From contig NZ_VIFV01000003.1 of assembly GCF_007004625.1 (NCBI RefSeq), positions 62,001 to 126,000 of the forward strand: a stretch of 64,000 nucleotides of DNA, in the 5' to 3' direction. Position 1 is the first letter of the stretch. Every line of letters begins with the position of its first letter. The translations under genes were made by a program, and so were the position numbers. Below the pieces are notes generated by a model, which saw only the letters and a list, made by a program, of their open reading frames with translations, ran no database searches and was not told where the DNA came from. Positions 28,568 to 37,803 of this stretch are shown one piece after another. This stretch comes from Planococcus salinarum (lineage in GTDB: Bacteria > Bacillota > Bacilli > Bacillales_A > Planococcaceae).

Positions 28568-30801
28568 AAAAAAAGTTTCGATTTCAATGGGGAGCCTTTC
28601 TGCTGTTTTTAGTATTTGCAGGGCTCTTTTTCCTTTTATTGGCAAGAATTGTCGCCATCCAGGCAACTGGACAGGTGGAAGGCCAGGAGCTGGCTGCCAA
28701 AGCGGCTGCCAAATACAGCCAGGAAGAAGAGCTGGCGGCCGAACGCGGCAAAATACTTGACCGCACAGGTGAAATTATCGCTGAAGACACACTCTCCTAT
28801 AAACTTGTTGCTGTTCTGGATGAGTCGGCTACGCATAAAGTCAATGATCCGCGCCACGTAACGGATATTGATAAAACAGCAGAGACCCTTGCAGAATACA
28901 TCCCGGCGCCACGCGAAAAAATATACGATACACTCCAACAAGGGCAGGAAGCAGAACGCTACCAGGTCGAGTTCGGTACTGCGGGGCGGGAAATCAGCCA
29001 TACGCAGATGCTCGAGATGAAAGAAGAAGATCTGCCCGGCATCCTGTTTGTCAAAAACCTTAAGCGCCTTTACCCAAATGGAGTTTTTGCTTCTCATTTA
29101 ATCGGTTTTGCGATGAAAGAAGAACTTGAAAATGGGGAAACGGTAACAAAAGGGAAAATGGGGCTGGAACTGATTTATGATGATGTTTTGACCGGGGAAA
29201 ACGGTAAAATAGAGTTTGACACTGATAAATGGGGCTTTTTGCTGCCCAACAGTGAATCAGCAGTCACACCGGCTGTCGATGGCTCGGATATCAAACTGAC
29301 TCTCGACAGAACATTGGAAAATTTCCTGGAAGATGCCATGTCATCAGTACAGGAAGAATATGAGCCCAAGCGAATGATTGCATTGATTGCGAACCCGAAA
29401 ACCGGTGAAATTTTGGCCATGTCGCAACGCCCTTCATTTAATCCGAATACGCGAGAAGGCCTGTCGGACAATTGGCTGAATGAAAGCATCCAGCTGACCA
29501 CCGAACCTGGCTCGCCGATGAAAATATTCACGTTGGCTGCTGCTGTCGAAGAAGGCAAATGGAATCCGAATGCAACTTTTAAATCGGGTTCATATAATTT
29601 TGGCAACACGATTATCGGCGACCACAATGGACGAAAAGGCTGGGGTGAAATCAGTTACCTTGAAGGCTTCCAGCGTTCTTCCAACGTTTCGATGGCGTAT
29701 TTGCTTGAACGGATCGGCCCTGATATCTTCATGAATTACATCGATGCCTTCGGTTTCGGCAAAAAAACCGGCATTGATCTTCCTGGCGAAGCGGCCGGAA
29801 CAATTCTTGATGAACGGGAAATCAACAAACTGACCCTGACTTTTGGCCAGGGCTCGACTGTCACACCCATTCAGATGATTCAGGCCTCCACGGCTTTTGC
29901 CAACGATGGCGTCATGATGAAACCTTATATTATTGATGAAATAAAAAATCCGGATACCGGTGAAGTGACGCTCAAAGGTGAACCGCAACAAGCCGGACAG
30001 CCGATTTCAGCGGAAACCGCCAAAATCGTGCGGGATGTTATGGCATCGACGGTGACGGCGGAAGAAGGGACAGGCAAACGGTTTGCCCTGCAGGATTACA
30101 CGGTTGCAGGAAAAACGGGGACTGCCCAGATTCCGGGTGAAAATGGCCGCTACATGACCGGTAAAGACAATTATCTGTTCTCTTTCGTCGGCATGGCGCC
30201 AGCTGAAGATCCGGAGCTTGTGATGTATGTCGGAATTCAGCAGCCAAACATGGATGTAACCGGACACGGCTCGAAACCCGTAGCGGAAATATTCACTTCT
30301 GTCATGGAAAATGGCTTGAAATATCTGAATATCGAACCTGAAGATGCTGAAGAAACGCCGATTGTAGAGCTCGCAGACTATTCCGGAAAGCCCTCTGATA
30401 AAGCAACAGCAGAATTGGGTTCGAAGAATATCAACGTGTTCACCACCGGCAGTTCCGGTAAAGTGACTGGCCAATATCCTGATAAAGGGGAATTGCTGTT
30501 GGCAGGGGGAACCGTCATTCTGCGGACAGAAGGCGACACAATTCTGCCGAATTTTATCGGCTGGCCCAAACGGGAATTGCTTGCTTTTCAGGCGATGAGC
30601 GGATTATCATTGGAAATTGTGGGACAAGGGTACGCGGTGAATCAGAGCCTGTCTGCAGGTTCATCCATAACGAGTGATGAACCGGTTGTTATAAGGCTGC
30701 AGACACCCGGAGATTCTTATAAAGTGCAGATGAAGGATGGGCCGGAAGGTGTACCGGAAGAAAATCCAGAAGAAATAATTACAGAAGATACATCTGAATA
30801 G
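28564..30801 (+). CDS. pbpB: Division-specific penicillin-binding protein 2B (FtsI/PbpB) with two PASTA domains
   Basis: A 745-aa class B transpeptidase with a short cytoplasmic tail, a transmembrane helix (about 10-30) and a dimerisation domain. The transpeptidase has SxxK at S317-K320 (EPGSPMKIF), SSN in RSSNVSM, and KTG in VAGKTGTAQ. Two C-terminal PASTA repeats (about 600-725) are followed by an acidic tail (EENPEEIITEDTSE). It makes septal peptidoglycan. B. subtilis has spoVD and murE after pbpB; here mraY follows directly after 24 bp. Confidence 0.97.
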   Translation: MKKKFRFQWGAFLLFLVFAGLFFLLLARIVAIQATGQVEGQELAAKAAAKYSQEEELAAERGKILDRTGEIIAEDTLSYKLVAVLDESATHKVNDPRHVTDIDKTAETLAEYIPAPREKIYDTLQQGQEAERYQVEFGTAGREISHTQMLEMKEEDLPGILFVKNLKRLYPNGVFASHLIGFAMKEELENGETVTKGKMGLELIYDDVLTGENGKIEFDTDKWGFLLPNSESAVTPAVDGSDIKLTLDRTLENFLEDAMSSVQEEYEPKRMIALIANPKTGEILAMSQRPSFNPNTREGLSDNWLNESIQLTTEPGSPMKIFTLAAAVEEGKWNPNATFKSGSYNFGNTIIGDHNGRKGWGEISYLEGFQRSSNVSMAYLLERIGPDIFMNYIDAFGFGKKTGIDLPGEAAGTILDEREINKLTLTFGQGSTVTPIQMIQASTAFANDGVMMKPYIIDEIKNPDTGEVTLKGEPQQAGQPISAETAKIVRDVMASTVTAEEGTGKRFALQDYTVAGKTGTAQIPGENGRYMTGKDNYLFSFVGMAPAEDPELVMYVGIQQPNMDVTGHGSKPVAEIFTSVMENGLKYLNIEPEDAEETPIVELADYSGKPSDKATAELGSKNINVFTTGSSGKVTGQYPDKGELLLAGGTVILRTEGDTILPNFIGWPKRELLAFQAMSGLSLEIVGQGYAVNQSLSAGSSITSDEPVVIRLQTPGDSYKVQMKDGPEGVPEENPEEIITEDTSE

Positions 30802-30825
30802 GAAGATGTTTAAAGGAGATCATTT

Positions 30826-31794
30826 ATGGACGTTTATTTAGTACTTGGATTTGGAATTGCGTTATTACTTACTGCGGGATTGATGCCTGTTTTCATCCCT
30901 TTGCTCCAACGGATGAAATTTGGGCAAAGTATCCGCGAAGAAGGCCCTGAATCACATATGAAGAAAACCGGCACACCTACTATGGGCGGCCTGGTCTTTT
31001 TAATATCCATAATTGTGACGGCATTGGGAGTTGCAGTATCTATGGACCTGCTGGTCGTGGAGCTGATGATTCTTCTGCTGGTACTGTTCGGCTATGGGTT
31101 AATCGGGTTTTTGGATGATTTTATAAAAGTCGTTTTGAAAAGGAATTTGGGGCTGACTTCTCTTCAGAAGCTTATCGCACAAATTTTCATTGCTGTCGTC
31201 TCATTCTTTTTGCTTGGAATGATCGAATTCGATACTGGTTTGGTGATTCCATTTACAACATTTTCCATTGAATTATCAGGGCTTTATGTACTGTTCATCA
31301 TTTTCTGGCTGGTCGGCTTTTCGAACGCAGTCAATTTGACGGATGGTCTGGACGGTCTAGTGGCTGGAACGGCATCAATCGCCTTTGCTGCGTTTGGCGT
31401 TCTTGCCATCAGACAGGATGAAGGCGCAGTTGCCTTATTCACATTTACTGTTGCAGGAGCTTTGATCGGCTTCCTGATCTTCAATAAATACCCGGCCAAA
31501 GTTTTTATGGGCGATACGGGATCCCTGGCACTCGGTGGGGCGTTGGCAATGGTTTCGATTCTGTTGAAACAGGAATTGCTGCTGCTGCTGATCGGAATTG
31601 TTTTCGTTATCGAAACGGCTTCAGTTATTCTGCAGGTCGGAAGCTTTAAATTAAGAAAGAAACGAATTTTTAAAATGAGTCCGATCCATCACCATTTTGA
31701 ATTGAGTGGATGGTCTGAATGGAAAGTAGTTTCGGTATTCTGGCTGGTTGGTTTGATCGCCGCAGTAATGGCCGTCGTTCTGGAGGTAATGTAA
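30826..31794 (+). CDS. mraY: Phospho-N-acetylmuramoyl-pentapeptide-transferase MraY
   Basis: A 322-aa polytopic enzyme making lipid I from UDP-MurNAc-pentapeptide and undecaprenyl phosphate. Diagnostic aspartate motifs are [24 protein letters not shown] and [12 protein letters not shown], with the histidine-rich SPIHHHFEL. About ten transmembrane helices. Its stop codon directly abuts the murD start. Confidence 0.98.
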   Translation: MDVYLVLGFGIALLLTAGLMPVFIPLLQRMKFGQSIREEGPESHMKKTGTPTMGGLVFLISIIVTALGVAVSMDLLVVELMILLLVLFGYGLIGFLDDFIKVVLKRNLGLTSLQKLIAQIFIAVVSFFLLGMIEFDTGLVIPFTTFSIELSGLYVLFIIFWLVGFSNAVNLTDGLDGLVAGTASIAFAAFGVLAIRQDEGAVALFTFTVAGALIGFLIFNKYPAKVFMGDTGSLALGGALAMVSILLKQELLLLLIGIVFVIETASVILQVGSFKLRKKRIFKMSPIHHHFELSGWSEWKVVSVFWLVGLIAAVMAVVLEVM

Positions 31795-33159
31795 ATGAAA
31801 GAGTTGGAGCAGGTCCATCATAAAAAAGTGTTGGTTCTCGGATTGGCGAAAAGCGGTTTTACAGCAGCCCGGCTGCTGCATAAATTAGGTGCTTTTGTCA
31901 CTGTCAACGATGCAAAGACTTTCGAAGAGAATCCCGAAGCCCAGGAATTGCTGAATTTGGGAGTTACGGTCATATGTGGCCGACATCCGGAAGATTTGCT
32001 GGAAGAAGGATTTGAATTACTGGTGAAAAACCCGGGCATCCCCTATTCCAATCCTATGATCCGCGCAGCACAGGAGAAGGGGATTCCGGTTTGGACGGAA
32101 ATTGAATTGGCCTATAAAATAAGTGAGGCTCCATTTATCGGCATCACCGGCTCGAACGGAAAAACAACAACAACCACGCTTTTGTTCCACATGCTCAATC
32201 AGGATGAAAAGGAGCCGCTGGTTGCCGGTAATATCGGAACAGTGGCATGTGGTGTCGCAGAACATGCGAAAGCTGAAAACGTCATCGTAACAGAATTGTC
32301 TTCTTTCCAGTTGAAAGGGACGGAAACTTTCCGCCCGCGCATTGCCATTGTGGTAAACCTGTATGAAGCCCACCTGGATTATCATGGGTCCCTGGAAGAC
32401 TATGAAGCGTCGAAGATGAAGCTGACACAAAACCAGACAACTGAAGATTACTTTATCTATAACGCCGACCAGCCCCATCTGGCTGCCTATGCGCAGAAAT
32501 GCAAAGCGCAGCTCGTGCCTTTTACAGTAAAAGGCAAGACCGAAGACAGCATAAGTGCCGATGAAAATTTTATTTACTGGCAGGGGAAAAAACTGATCGA
32601 ACGCTCAAAAATCATGCTCGGCGGACAGCATAACCTCGAAAACATCATGGCTGCCGCCGCCGCTGCGTTGATTTGGGGCGGAACGGAAGAAACTATTATC
32701 CGTGTACTGACGTCCTTTACAGGGGTCAAGCATCGATCGCAATTCGTTGTCAACTGGAAAGGCCGGAAATTCTACAACGATTCAAAAGCTACTAATGCGC
32801 TGGCGACGAAAAGTGCCCTGGAAGCATTTCCGGGCAACATCGTTCTGCTGGCAGGGGGACTCGAACGCAATCACTCACTTGAAGAGTTGAGGCCTTATAT
32901 GAATCGGGTTAAAGCGCTTGTGACTTTCGGAGAAACTTCCGATCGATTTGAACAGTTCGCGTTTGACTGTGGAGTGGATAAGGTGGAAAAAGTTTCGGAC
33001 ATGCGCGGTGCCGTCGAAAAGGCGGTCAGCAATTCCGACGATGGCGACACCATCCTGTTGTCGCCGGCGTGTGCAAGCTGGGATCAGTATGAAAATTTCG
33101 AAATCCGCGGAGATGCCTTTATCGAAGCGGTCAGACAAGTGACTGAAGCGGACGATTAA
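31795..33159 (+). CDS. murD: UDP-N-acetylmuramoyl-L-alanine--D-glutamate ligase MurD
   Basis: A 454-aa Mur ligase with an N-terminal UDP-binding Rossmann domain (KVLVLGLAKSGFTAARLL), the ATP P-loop GITGSNGKTTTT, the ENxxAA-type block GQHNLENIMAAAAAA, and the C-terminal SPACASWDQYENFEIRGDAF. It adds D-glutamate to UDP-MurNAc-Ala. It is the last gene before a 437-bp repeat block that stands where B. subtilis has spoVE-murG-murB. Confidence 0.97.
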   Translation: MKELEQVHHKKVLVLGLAKSGFTAARLLHKLGAFVTVNDAKTFEENPEAQELLNLGVTVICGRHPEDLLEEGFELLVKNPGIPYSNPMIRAAQEKGIPVWTEIELAYKISEAPFIGITGSNGKTTTTTLLFHMLNQDEKEPLVAGNIGTVACGVAEHAKAENVIVTELSSFQLKGTETFRPRIAIVVNLYEAHLDYHGSLEDYEASKMKLTQNQTTEDYFIYNADQPHLAAYAQKCKAQLVPFTVKGKTEDSISADENFIYWQGKKLIERSKIMLGGQHNLENIMAAAAAALIWGGTEETIIRVLTSFTGVKHRSQFVVNWKGRKFYNDSKATNALATKSALEAFPGNIVLLAGGLERNHSLEELRPYMNRVKALVTFGETSDRFEQFAFDCGVDKVEKVSDMRGAVEKAVSNSDDGDTILLSPACASWDQYENFEIRGDAFIEAVRQVTEADD

Positions 33160-33536
33160 GAAAAGAAAAGCGAAAGCGCCCGTTAAGCTCTGAAAGGCAT
33201 AAGACGAAACAGCGGAGCGGCGTCCTTTGCCGCATAGCTGGGTCGGCTTATGACCCGAAGAGCTGGGCCGCTGGAGTCTGGACAAAGAAAAGCGAAAGCG
33301 AGAGATAGCCCAAACTTGTTTGGGCCTATCTCTTGCGACGAAGCAGCGAAGCGATGCAGGAGCACTTTTAACCGAAGAGCCGGCCCGCTGGAGTCTGGAC
33401 AAAGAAAAGCGAAAGCGCCCGCTAAGTCCCGACAAGCGCTGGAGGGCTTGGAAGTAATGGCGTCCTTTGCCATTGCAGCCAAGACCGAAGCGACTCGAGG
33501 GACTGGGCCGCTGGAGTCTGGACAAAGAAAAGCTTC
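33160..33536 (+). repeat. Three tandem family A repeat units between murD and divIB
   Basis: Three head-to-tail units of about 117-123 bp, each starting AAGAAAAGCGAAAGCG and ending CTGGAGTCTGGAC (ends at 33283, 33400, 33523), with a partial fourth start (AAAGAAAAGC). The interiors differ: unit 1 has GGCATAAGACGAAACAGCGG, unit 2 the core GACGAAGCAGCGAAGCGATG, and unit 3 a GGCGTCCTTTGCCATTGCAG variant. No coding potential is visible. The rest of the 33160-33596 gap holds only the divIB ribosome site (AAGGAG). Confidence 0.92.
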
Positions 33537-33596
33537 TTGCCAAGTTGATTCATTAAAAAAGCCACCGGATTTCATCTTCAGAAAGGAGCAGCAATT

Positions 33597-34379
33597 ATGG
33601 AGAAAGTGATTGATATAGAAGAACGCATCCCCACGCTTCGTGAGCGTCGGCGAAGAAGAACCAATCGCAAATTCCTGGCATTGCTGTTCATTATTCTGAT
33701 CCTGTTGGCTGCTTTGATTTACAGCCAATCCAAATACAGTGAGATTCAAACCATTTCAGTCAGCGGAGCATCCATATACGACGATGAAAAGTATATTGAA
33801 GCAAGCACGCTGGCTGCAGGAGATTCGATGTGGTCCTTCAATTCCGGTGAAATCGAGCAGACCATAAGCGGGCTGGAGTGGGTGGAGACAGCTGCAGTTG
33901 ATAAAAAATGGCTGACTGGTGTGGAAATCACGGTTTCAGAATTTCCTTCCATCGGTTATCTGGAAAACGACAATGGATACCAGAAATTATTATCGAACGG
34001 TTACGCAGTGGAATTGCCCGTTGAAACAGTAGATGGACCCGTTTTTACAAATGTCGGGAACCCGGAGATCCGCTTGGAGCTTTCAGCCCAATTGGAGCGG
34101 CTCGATTCCGAGGTTTCAAATATGCTGTCACAGCTCGTTTTGACTGATGGCGAAACGGAAACTGCCGATGTCACTCTATATATGACAGACGGCAACGAAA
34201 TCCGGGCAAAACTGAACACACTGGCAGAAAAACTTAACTACTATCCATCTTTGATAGCACAATTGGATGAAGGCCAAAACGGAGTTTTTGATATGGAGGT
34301 TGGAATTACTTTCCGCTCCTTTGATGACGTTTACGGTCCTCCAAAGGAGGCTGCAGATGAAGAAACCGAGCAGCCGTAA
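33597..34379 (+). CDS. divIB: Cell division protein DivIB (FtsQ)
   Basis: A 260-aa bitopic protein with a basic cytoplasmic N-terminus (RERRRRRTNRKFLAL), a transmembrane helix (about 25-43), and an extracellular POTRA domain (SEIQTISVSGASIYDDEKYIEAS, about 45-115) followed by a beta domain. It scaffolds FtsL, DivIC and PBP2B. Its 3' end overlaps ylxW by 23 bp. Transcription must start in, or read through, the preceding repeat block. Confidence 0.93.
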   Translation: MEKVIDIEERIPTLRERRRRRTNRKFLALLFIILILLAALIYSQSKYSEIQTISVSGASIYDDEKYIEASTLAAGDSMWSFNSGEIEQTISGLEWVETAAVDKKWLTGVEITVSEFPSIGYLENDNGYQKLLSNGYAVELPVETVDGPVFTNVGNPEIRLELSAQLERLDSEVSNMLSQLVLTDGETETADVTLYMTDGNEIRAKLNTLAEKLNYYPSLIAQLDEGQNGVFDMEVGITFRSFDDVYGPPKEAADEETEQP

Positions 34380-35082
34380 ACAGGCGAAGTTCAGCAAGTC
34401 GATCATCTTTCCGCTTGTATTCCTTGTTCTGGGTTTTATACTTGCATATTCTTACAGCCTTTCCCAGGCAGAAGAAACCAGCGGTGATTTCATGGCAAAC
34501 TCCCAGTTTGAACAGGAAGAACGTTTTCGGGAAGAACTGATCGAGCAGCAGGAACGCAATAAAACCTTGCGGGAAGAAATGCAGAATAAGCAAAACGCAC
34601 TTCAGGAATTTGAAAGCTCCTTTTCAACTGAAGAAGCAGATTATAGCGGAATGGCTGCAGAAGCCGAAAAGCTCCGCCGATACATCGGTCTGATGCCGGT
34701 GGAAGGGGAGGGGTTGAAGGTTGTCCTTGAAGATGGAGAATACAGTCTCGAGGCCGTCAACCCGAATAATTATATTGTGCATGAAAGCCATGTCTTCCAA
34801 GTGATTCACGAAATGTACATTTCCGGGGCAGAAGCTGTTTCAGTAAACGGCCAGAGAATTCAATCGAATTCGACGATTGTTTGCACCGGACCGGTAATCG
34901 AAGTGGATGGAGTGCAACATCCGGCACCTTTTGTAATTGAAGCAATCGGAAAACCGGAAGTTCTTGCCGCATCTTTGGAATTGCCGGGTGGAGTTCTCGA
35001 TCAATTGGTCAATGACAATATAATTGTTACCATGGACGAGGGGCTGGTCATCTCAATGCCTGCCCTGCTGTCGGAATCATGA
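34357..35082 (+). CDS. ylxW: DUF881 protein YlxW
   Basis: A 241-aa protein with an N-terminal membrane anchor (about 13-32), a coiled-coil stretch (QFEQEERFREELIEQQERNK), and a C-terminal DUF881 domain with GEGLKVVLEDGEY and NYIVHESHVFQVIHEMYISGAEAVSVNGQRI. The frame is open further upstream within divIB. The ATG at 34357 follows AAAGGAGG by 6 nt and gives a normal length. Function unknown; widely kept between ftsQ/divIB and ftsA in Bacillales. Confidence 0.9.
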   Translation: MKKPSSRKQAKFSKSIIFPLVFLVLGFILAYSYSLSQAEETSGDFMANSQFEQEERFREELIEQQERNKTLREEMQNKQNALQEFESSFSTEEADYSGMAAEAEKLRRYIGLMPVEGEGLKVVLEDGEYSLEAVNPNNYIVHESHVFQVIHEMYISGAEAVSVNGQRIQSNSTIVCTGPVIEVDGVQHPAPFVIEAIGKPEVLAASLELPGGVLDQLVNDNIIVTMDEGLVISMPALLSES

Positions 35083-35098
35083 TTGAGGGGGAAGTTGC

Positions 35099-35815
35099 AT
35101 GAAAAAGAAAGTCTTTTCCCGGTTTACGATGATCTTGTTTGTCATCGGTCTGATGACTGCAATTCAATTCAATACGATAAACGAGCCGGATTCACGCGAC
35201 ACGCGGGATGTTTGGGAAATCAGACAAGAGCTTTCCAGGGAAAAGCAACTTCACTCTGAGTTATTATCCGAGATTGGCACTATTGATGAAACGCTTGAAA
35301 AATACAAGGAATCTGAAAGTGATAGTCCGGAGCAGGCCTTGCAGGAGACAGTTGAAACATTGCGGAAAGAAGCCGGCCTTACCGAATTAACAGGGCCAGG
35401 TTTACGGATTGTCATCGAACCCTCACCGGAAGCTGTTGCAACCGGACAGAATATCGAGCAGATCTCGCCGGCACTGTTGATCCGCTTTGTGAATGAAATC
35501 AATCGATTCAATGCAATCGATTTGGCAATCGACGGCAAGCGGCTCATCAATACCAGTCCAATCCGCGACATCAACGGCAGGACCACTGTCAACGGCGAAC
35601 CTATCGGAACTCCACCACTGGAAATGACGATTGTAGCCGGAACATTTGAAAATGCAGAAAAACTTTATAACCATTTAAACGCATCACCGATACTCGATAA
35701 TTTTTATATCGACAACCTTTCGGTGGATGTGAAGCGGCCTCAGAAAAAAATTACGATTGAAGCCTATAATGAAGAGCTTGAACTCGATCATTTAAAAGCA
35801 GCAGAGGGGGAATAG
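35099..35815 (+). CDS. ylxX: DUF881 protein YlxX
   Basis: A 238-aa paralogue of the preceding gene with a membrane anchor (about 6-23), a coiled coil (about 38-85) and a DUF881 domain (GPGLRIVIEPSPEA, LLIRFVNEINRFNAIDLAIDGKRLI). Unlike YlxW it carries the INGRTTVNGEPIGTPPLEMTI segment of the longer subfamily. It ends 2 bp before sbp. Confidence 0.9.
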   Translation: MKKKVFSRFTMILFVIGLMTAIQFNTINEPDSRDTRDVWEIRQELSREKQLHSELLSEIGTIDETLEKYKESESDSPEQALQETVETLRKEAGLTELTGPGLRIVIEPSPEAVATGQNIEQISPALLIRFVNEINRFNAIDLAIDGKRLINTSPIRDINGRTTVNGEPIGTPPLEMTIVAGTFENAEKLYNHLNASPILDNFYIDNLSVDVKRPQKKITIEAYNEELELDHLKAAEGE

Positions 35816-35817
35816 CG

Positions 35818-36180
35818 ATGTGGCTTTCGATTTTGGGGCTGATCCTGGGGGTTTCACTTGGACTTCTGACGGATATCAGAATACCGCCTGAATACGCCAA
35901 CTACCTTTCCATTGCTGTGCTCGCAGCACTCGACACACTTTTCGGAGGGATTCGGGCGCATCTTCAGCAAGTATATGACGATAAAGTATTCGTATCGGGG
36001 TTCTTCTTCAATATCATGCTGGCAGCCGGGCTGGCATTTCTCGGAGTTCATCTTGGAGTCGATTTGTATCTGGCAGCAATCTTTGCTTTCGGAGTCAGGC
36101 TGTTTCAGAATATCGCAGTTATCCGGCGTATTTTATTGAACAAATGGACAGAAAAAAAAGAGATTCGGGAATCAGTTTGA
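35818..36180 (+). CDS. sbp: Small basic protein Sbp (DUF1290)
   Basis: A 120-aa membrane protein with three helices; the signature is GLILGVSLGLLTDIRIPPEYANYLSIAVLAALDTLFGGIRA. Function unknown. It is always in this position before ftsA in Bacillales. Despite its name, only the C-terminus (KWTEKKEIRESV) is markedly charged. Confidence 0.9.
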   Translation: MWLSILGLILGVSLGLLTDIRIPPEYANYLSIAVLAALDTLFGGIRAHLQQVYDDKVFVSGFFFNIMLAAGLAFLGVHLGVDLYLAAIFAFGVRLFQNIAVIRRILLNKWTEKKEIRESV

Positions 36181-36284
36181 ATTTTCAGACCAAATGCGCA
36201 AATATTGCATCAAATTACTTAGACAAGGTGTATAATCTACAATAGAATATAAGTAATTGGAATATAATAAGGAGGTGCCACGAA

Positions 36285-37571
36285 TTGAGCCAATCAGAAT
36301 TGTATGTAAGTTTAGATATTGGGTCGTCGTCGGTTAAAGTGTTGATCGGAGAAATGGCCAATAAATCGTTGCACGTCATCGGTGTTGGCAATGTTAAATC
36401 AAACGGTATTAAAAAAGGGGCTATTGTTGACATAGATGCAACTGTCCAATCAATCAAAAAAGCGGTCGACCAGGCGGAGCGGATGATCGGCAAGTCCATC
36501 CACGAAGTTGTCCTTGGGATACCTGCCAATAAAATGATGCTGCAACCTGTTAAAGGGGTCGTTGCAGTCAACAGCGAAAACCGGGAGATTACCGATGAAG
36601 ATATGGACCGGGTGCTTGAAGCGGCCCAGGTTATTTCCATTCCCCCAGAACGGGAGTTGGTGAACATCATTCCTGAGCAATATATCGTAGACCATTTGGA
36701 TGAAATTAAAGATCCACGGGGTATGATTGGGATTCGCCTTGAAATGGATGGTACAATGGTGACGACGTCCAAGACGATTTTACACAACGTCCTGCGGTGC
36801 GTTGAAAGGGCCGGCCTTCAAATCCGGGATATCTATCCTCAACCACTGGCTGCAGGATATTACGCATTGACGGAAGATGAAAAAAATCATGGCACAGCGT
36901 GCATTGATATCGGTGGGGGATCAACCTCAATCGCCATTTTCCAGGACGGTCATCTCGCAGCATCGACAGTGATACCGGTCGGAGGCGACCATGTAACGAA
37001 GGATTTATCCATCGTGCTGAAAACGCCGACTGACCAGGCTGAAAAGATCAAACTCGAGTACGGCCATGCTTTTTATGATAACGCTTCTGATGATGAATTG
37101 TTCGAAGTGCCAGTTATAGGTTCTGATACGAAAGAACAATACAGCCAAAAATACATATCTGAAATAATCGGAGTTCGCCTGGAAGAACTTTTTGAATTGA
37201 TTTTGGATGAATTTTACCGTCTTGGTGTCCAGGACCTTCCAGGGGGTGTCGTCCTTACGGGCGGCATGGCTAAGCTTGAAGGCCTTCCTGAGCTCGCGCG
37301 CAATATTCTTCAGACGCGAGTGCGCCTGTTCACACCTGAATATATCGGGGTGCGCGAACCGCAATATACGACTTCGGTCGGGCTGATTCAATACGCTTAT
37401 ATGGAAGATGTCTTTTATGGGCGCATCGGCAGCGGAGCAGCATTGGGCAGCACAGCCAAGCTTGAACAGGAACCGAAGCCACAGAAACAAAGACAGCAAA
37501 AACAGCCGAAAGAAGACGGCGAAGGCGTAGTAACCAAAGCCAAAAAAATGTTTGACAGATTCTTTGAGTAA
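36285..37571 (+). CDS. ftsA: Cell division protein FtsA
   Basis: The 428-aa actin-like protein anchors FtsZ to the membrane. Actin-fold motifs are YVSLDIGSSSVKVLIGE, CIDIGGGSTSIAIF and VVLTGGMAKLEGLPELA. A C-terminal linker rich in Lys/Gln ends in an amphipathic membrane-targeting helix (VVTKAKKMFDRFFE). The start is TTG at 36285 behind AAGGAGGTG. A TATAAT at 36231-36236 may be its promoter -10 (no good -35). A family A repeat separates it from ftsZ. Confidence 0.97.
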   Translation: MSQSELYVSLDIGSSSVKVLIGEMANKSLHVIGVGNVKSNGIKKGAIVDIDATVQSIKKAVDQAERMIGKSIHEVVLGIPANKMMLQPVKGVVAVNSENREITDEDMDRVLEAAQVISIPPERELVNIIPEQYIVDHLDEIKDPRGMIGIRLEMDGTMVTTSKTILHNVLRCVERAGLQIRDIYPQPLAAGYYALTEDEKNHGTACIDIGGGSTSIAIFQDGHLAASTVIPVGGDHVTKDLSIVLKTPTDQAEKIKLEYGHAFYDNASDDELFEVPVIGSDTKEQYSQKYISEIIGVRLEELFELILDEFYRLGVQDLPGGVVLTGGMAKLEGLPELARNILQTRVRLFTPEYIGVREPQYTTSVGLIQYAYMEDVFYGRIGSGAALGSTAKLEQEPKPQKQRQQKQPKEDGEGVVTKAKKMFDRFFE

Positions 37572-37690
37572 GAAAAGCGGAAGCGCCTGTTCAGCTCTGA
37601 AGGGCATAAGGCAGACCAGCGAAGTGGCGTTCCTTGCCACGCAGCTGGATTGACTTATGATCCGAAGAGTTAGGCGCTGGAGTCTGGACA
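37571..37690 (+). repeat. Single family A repeat between ftsA and ftsZ
   Basis: Begins AGAAAAGCGGAAGCGCCTGT in the ftsA stop region and ends GGCGCTGGAGTCTGGAC. It is about 120 bp and matches unit 1 of the murD-divIB block. Confidence 0.88.
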
Positions 37691-37803
37691 AAGAATCTCT
37701 ATTTCAAAGTCCTTTTAAACTTTAAAAGTTATATTTTCTGATTGATAATAAAACATTGCATCATGCTTCATCACAGAGCAGAGCAATTTTAGGAGGAAAA
37801 AGA

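Noticed and set aside
33160-33536. CRISPR array
   Set aside because: Units are about 120 bp with similar, not unique, interiors, only three in number and with no cas genes nearby.
32875-33749. Minus-strand ORFs of 222 and 188 aa over the murD-divIB gap
   Set aside because: Their internal peptide repeats (such as FSLSRLQRP) simply translate the family A DNA repeats, and they run antisense into murD and divIB.
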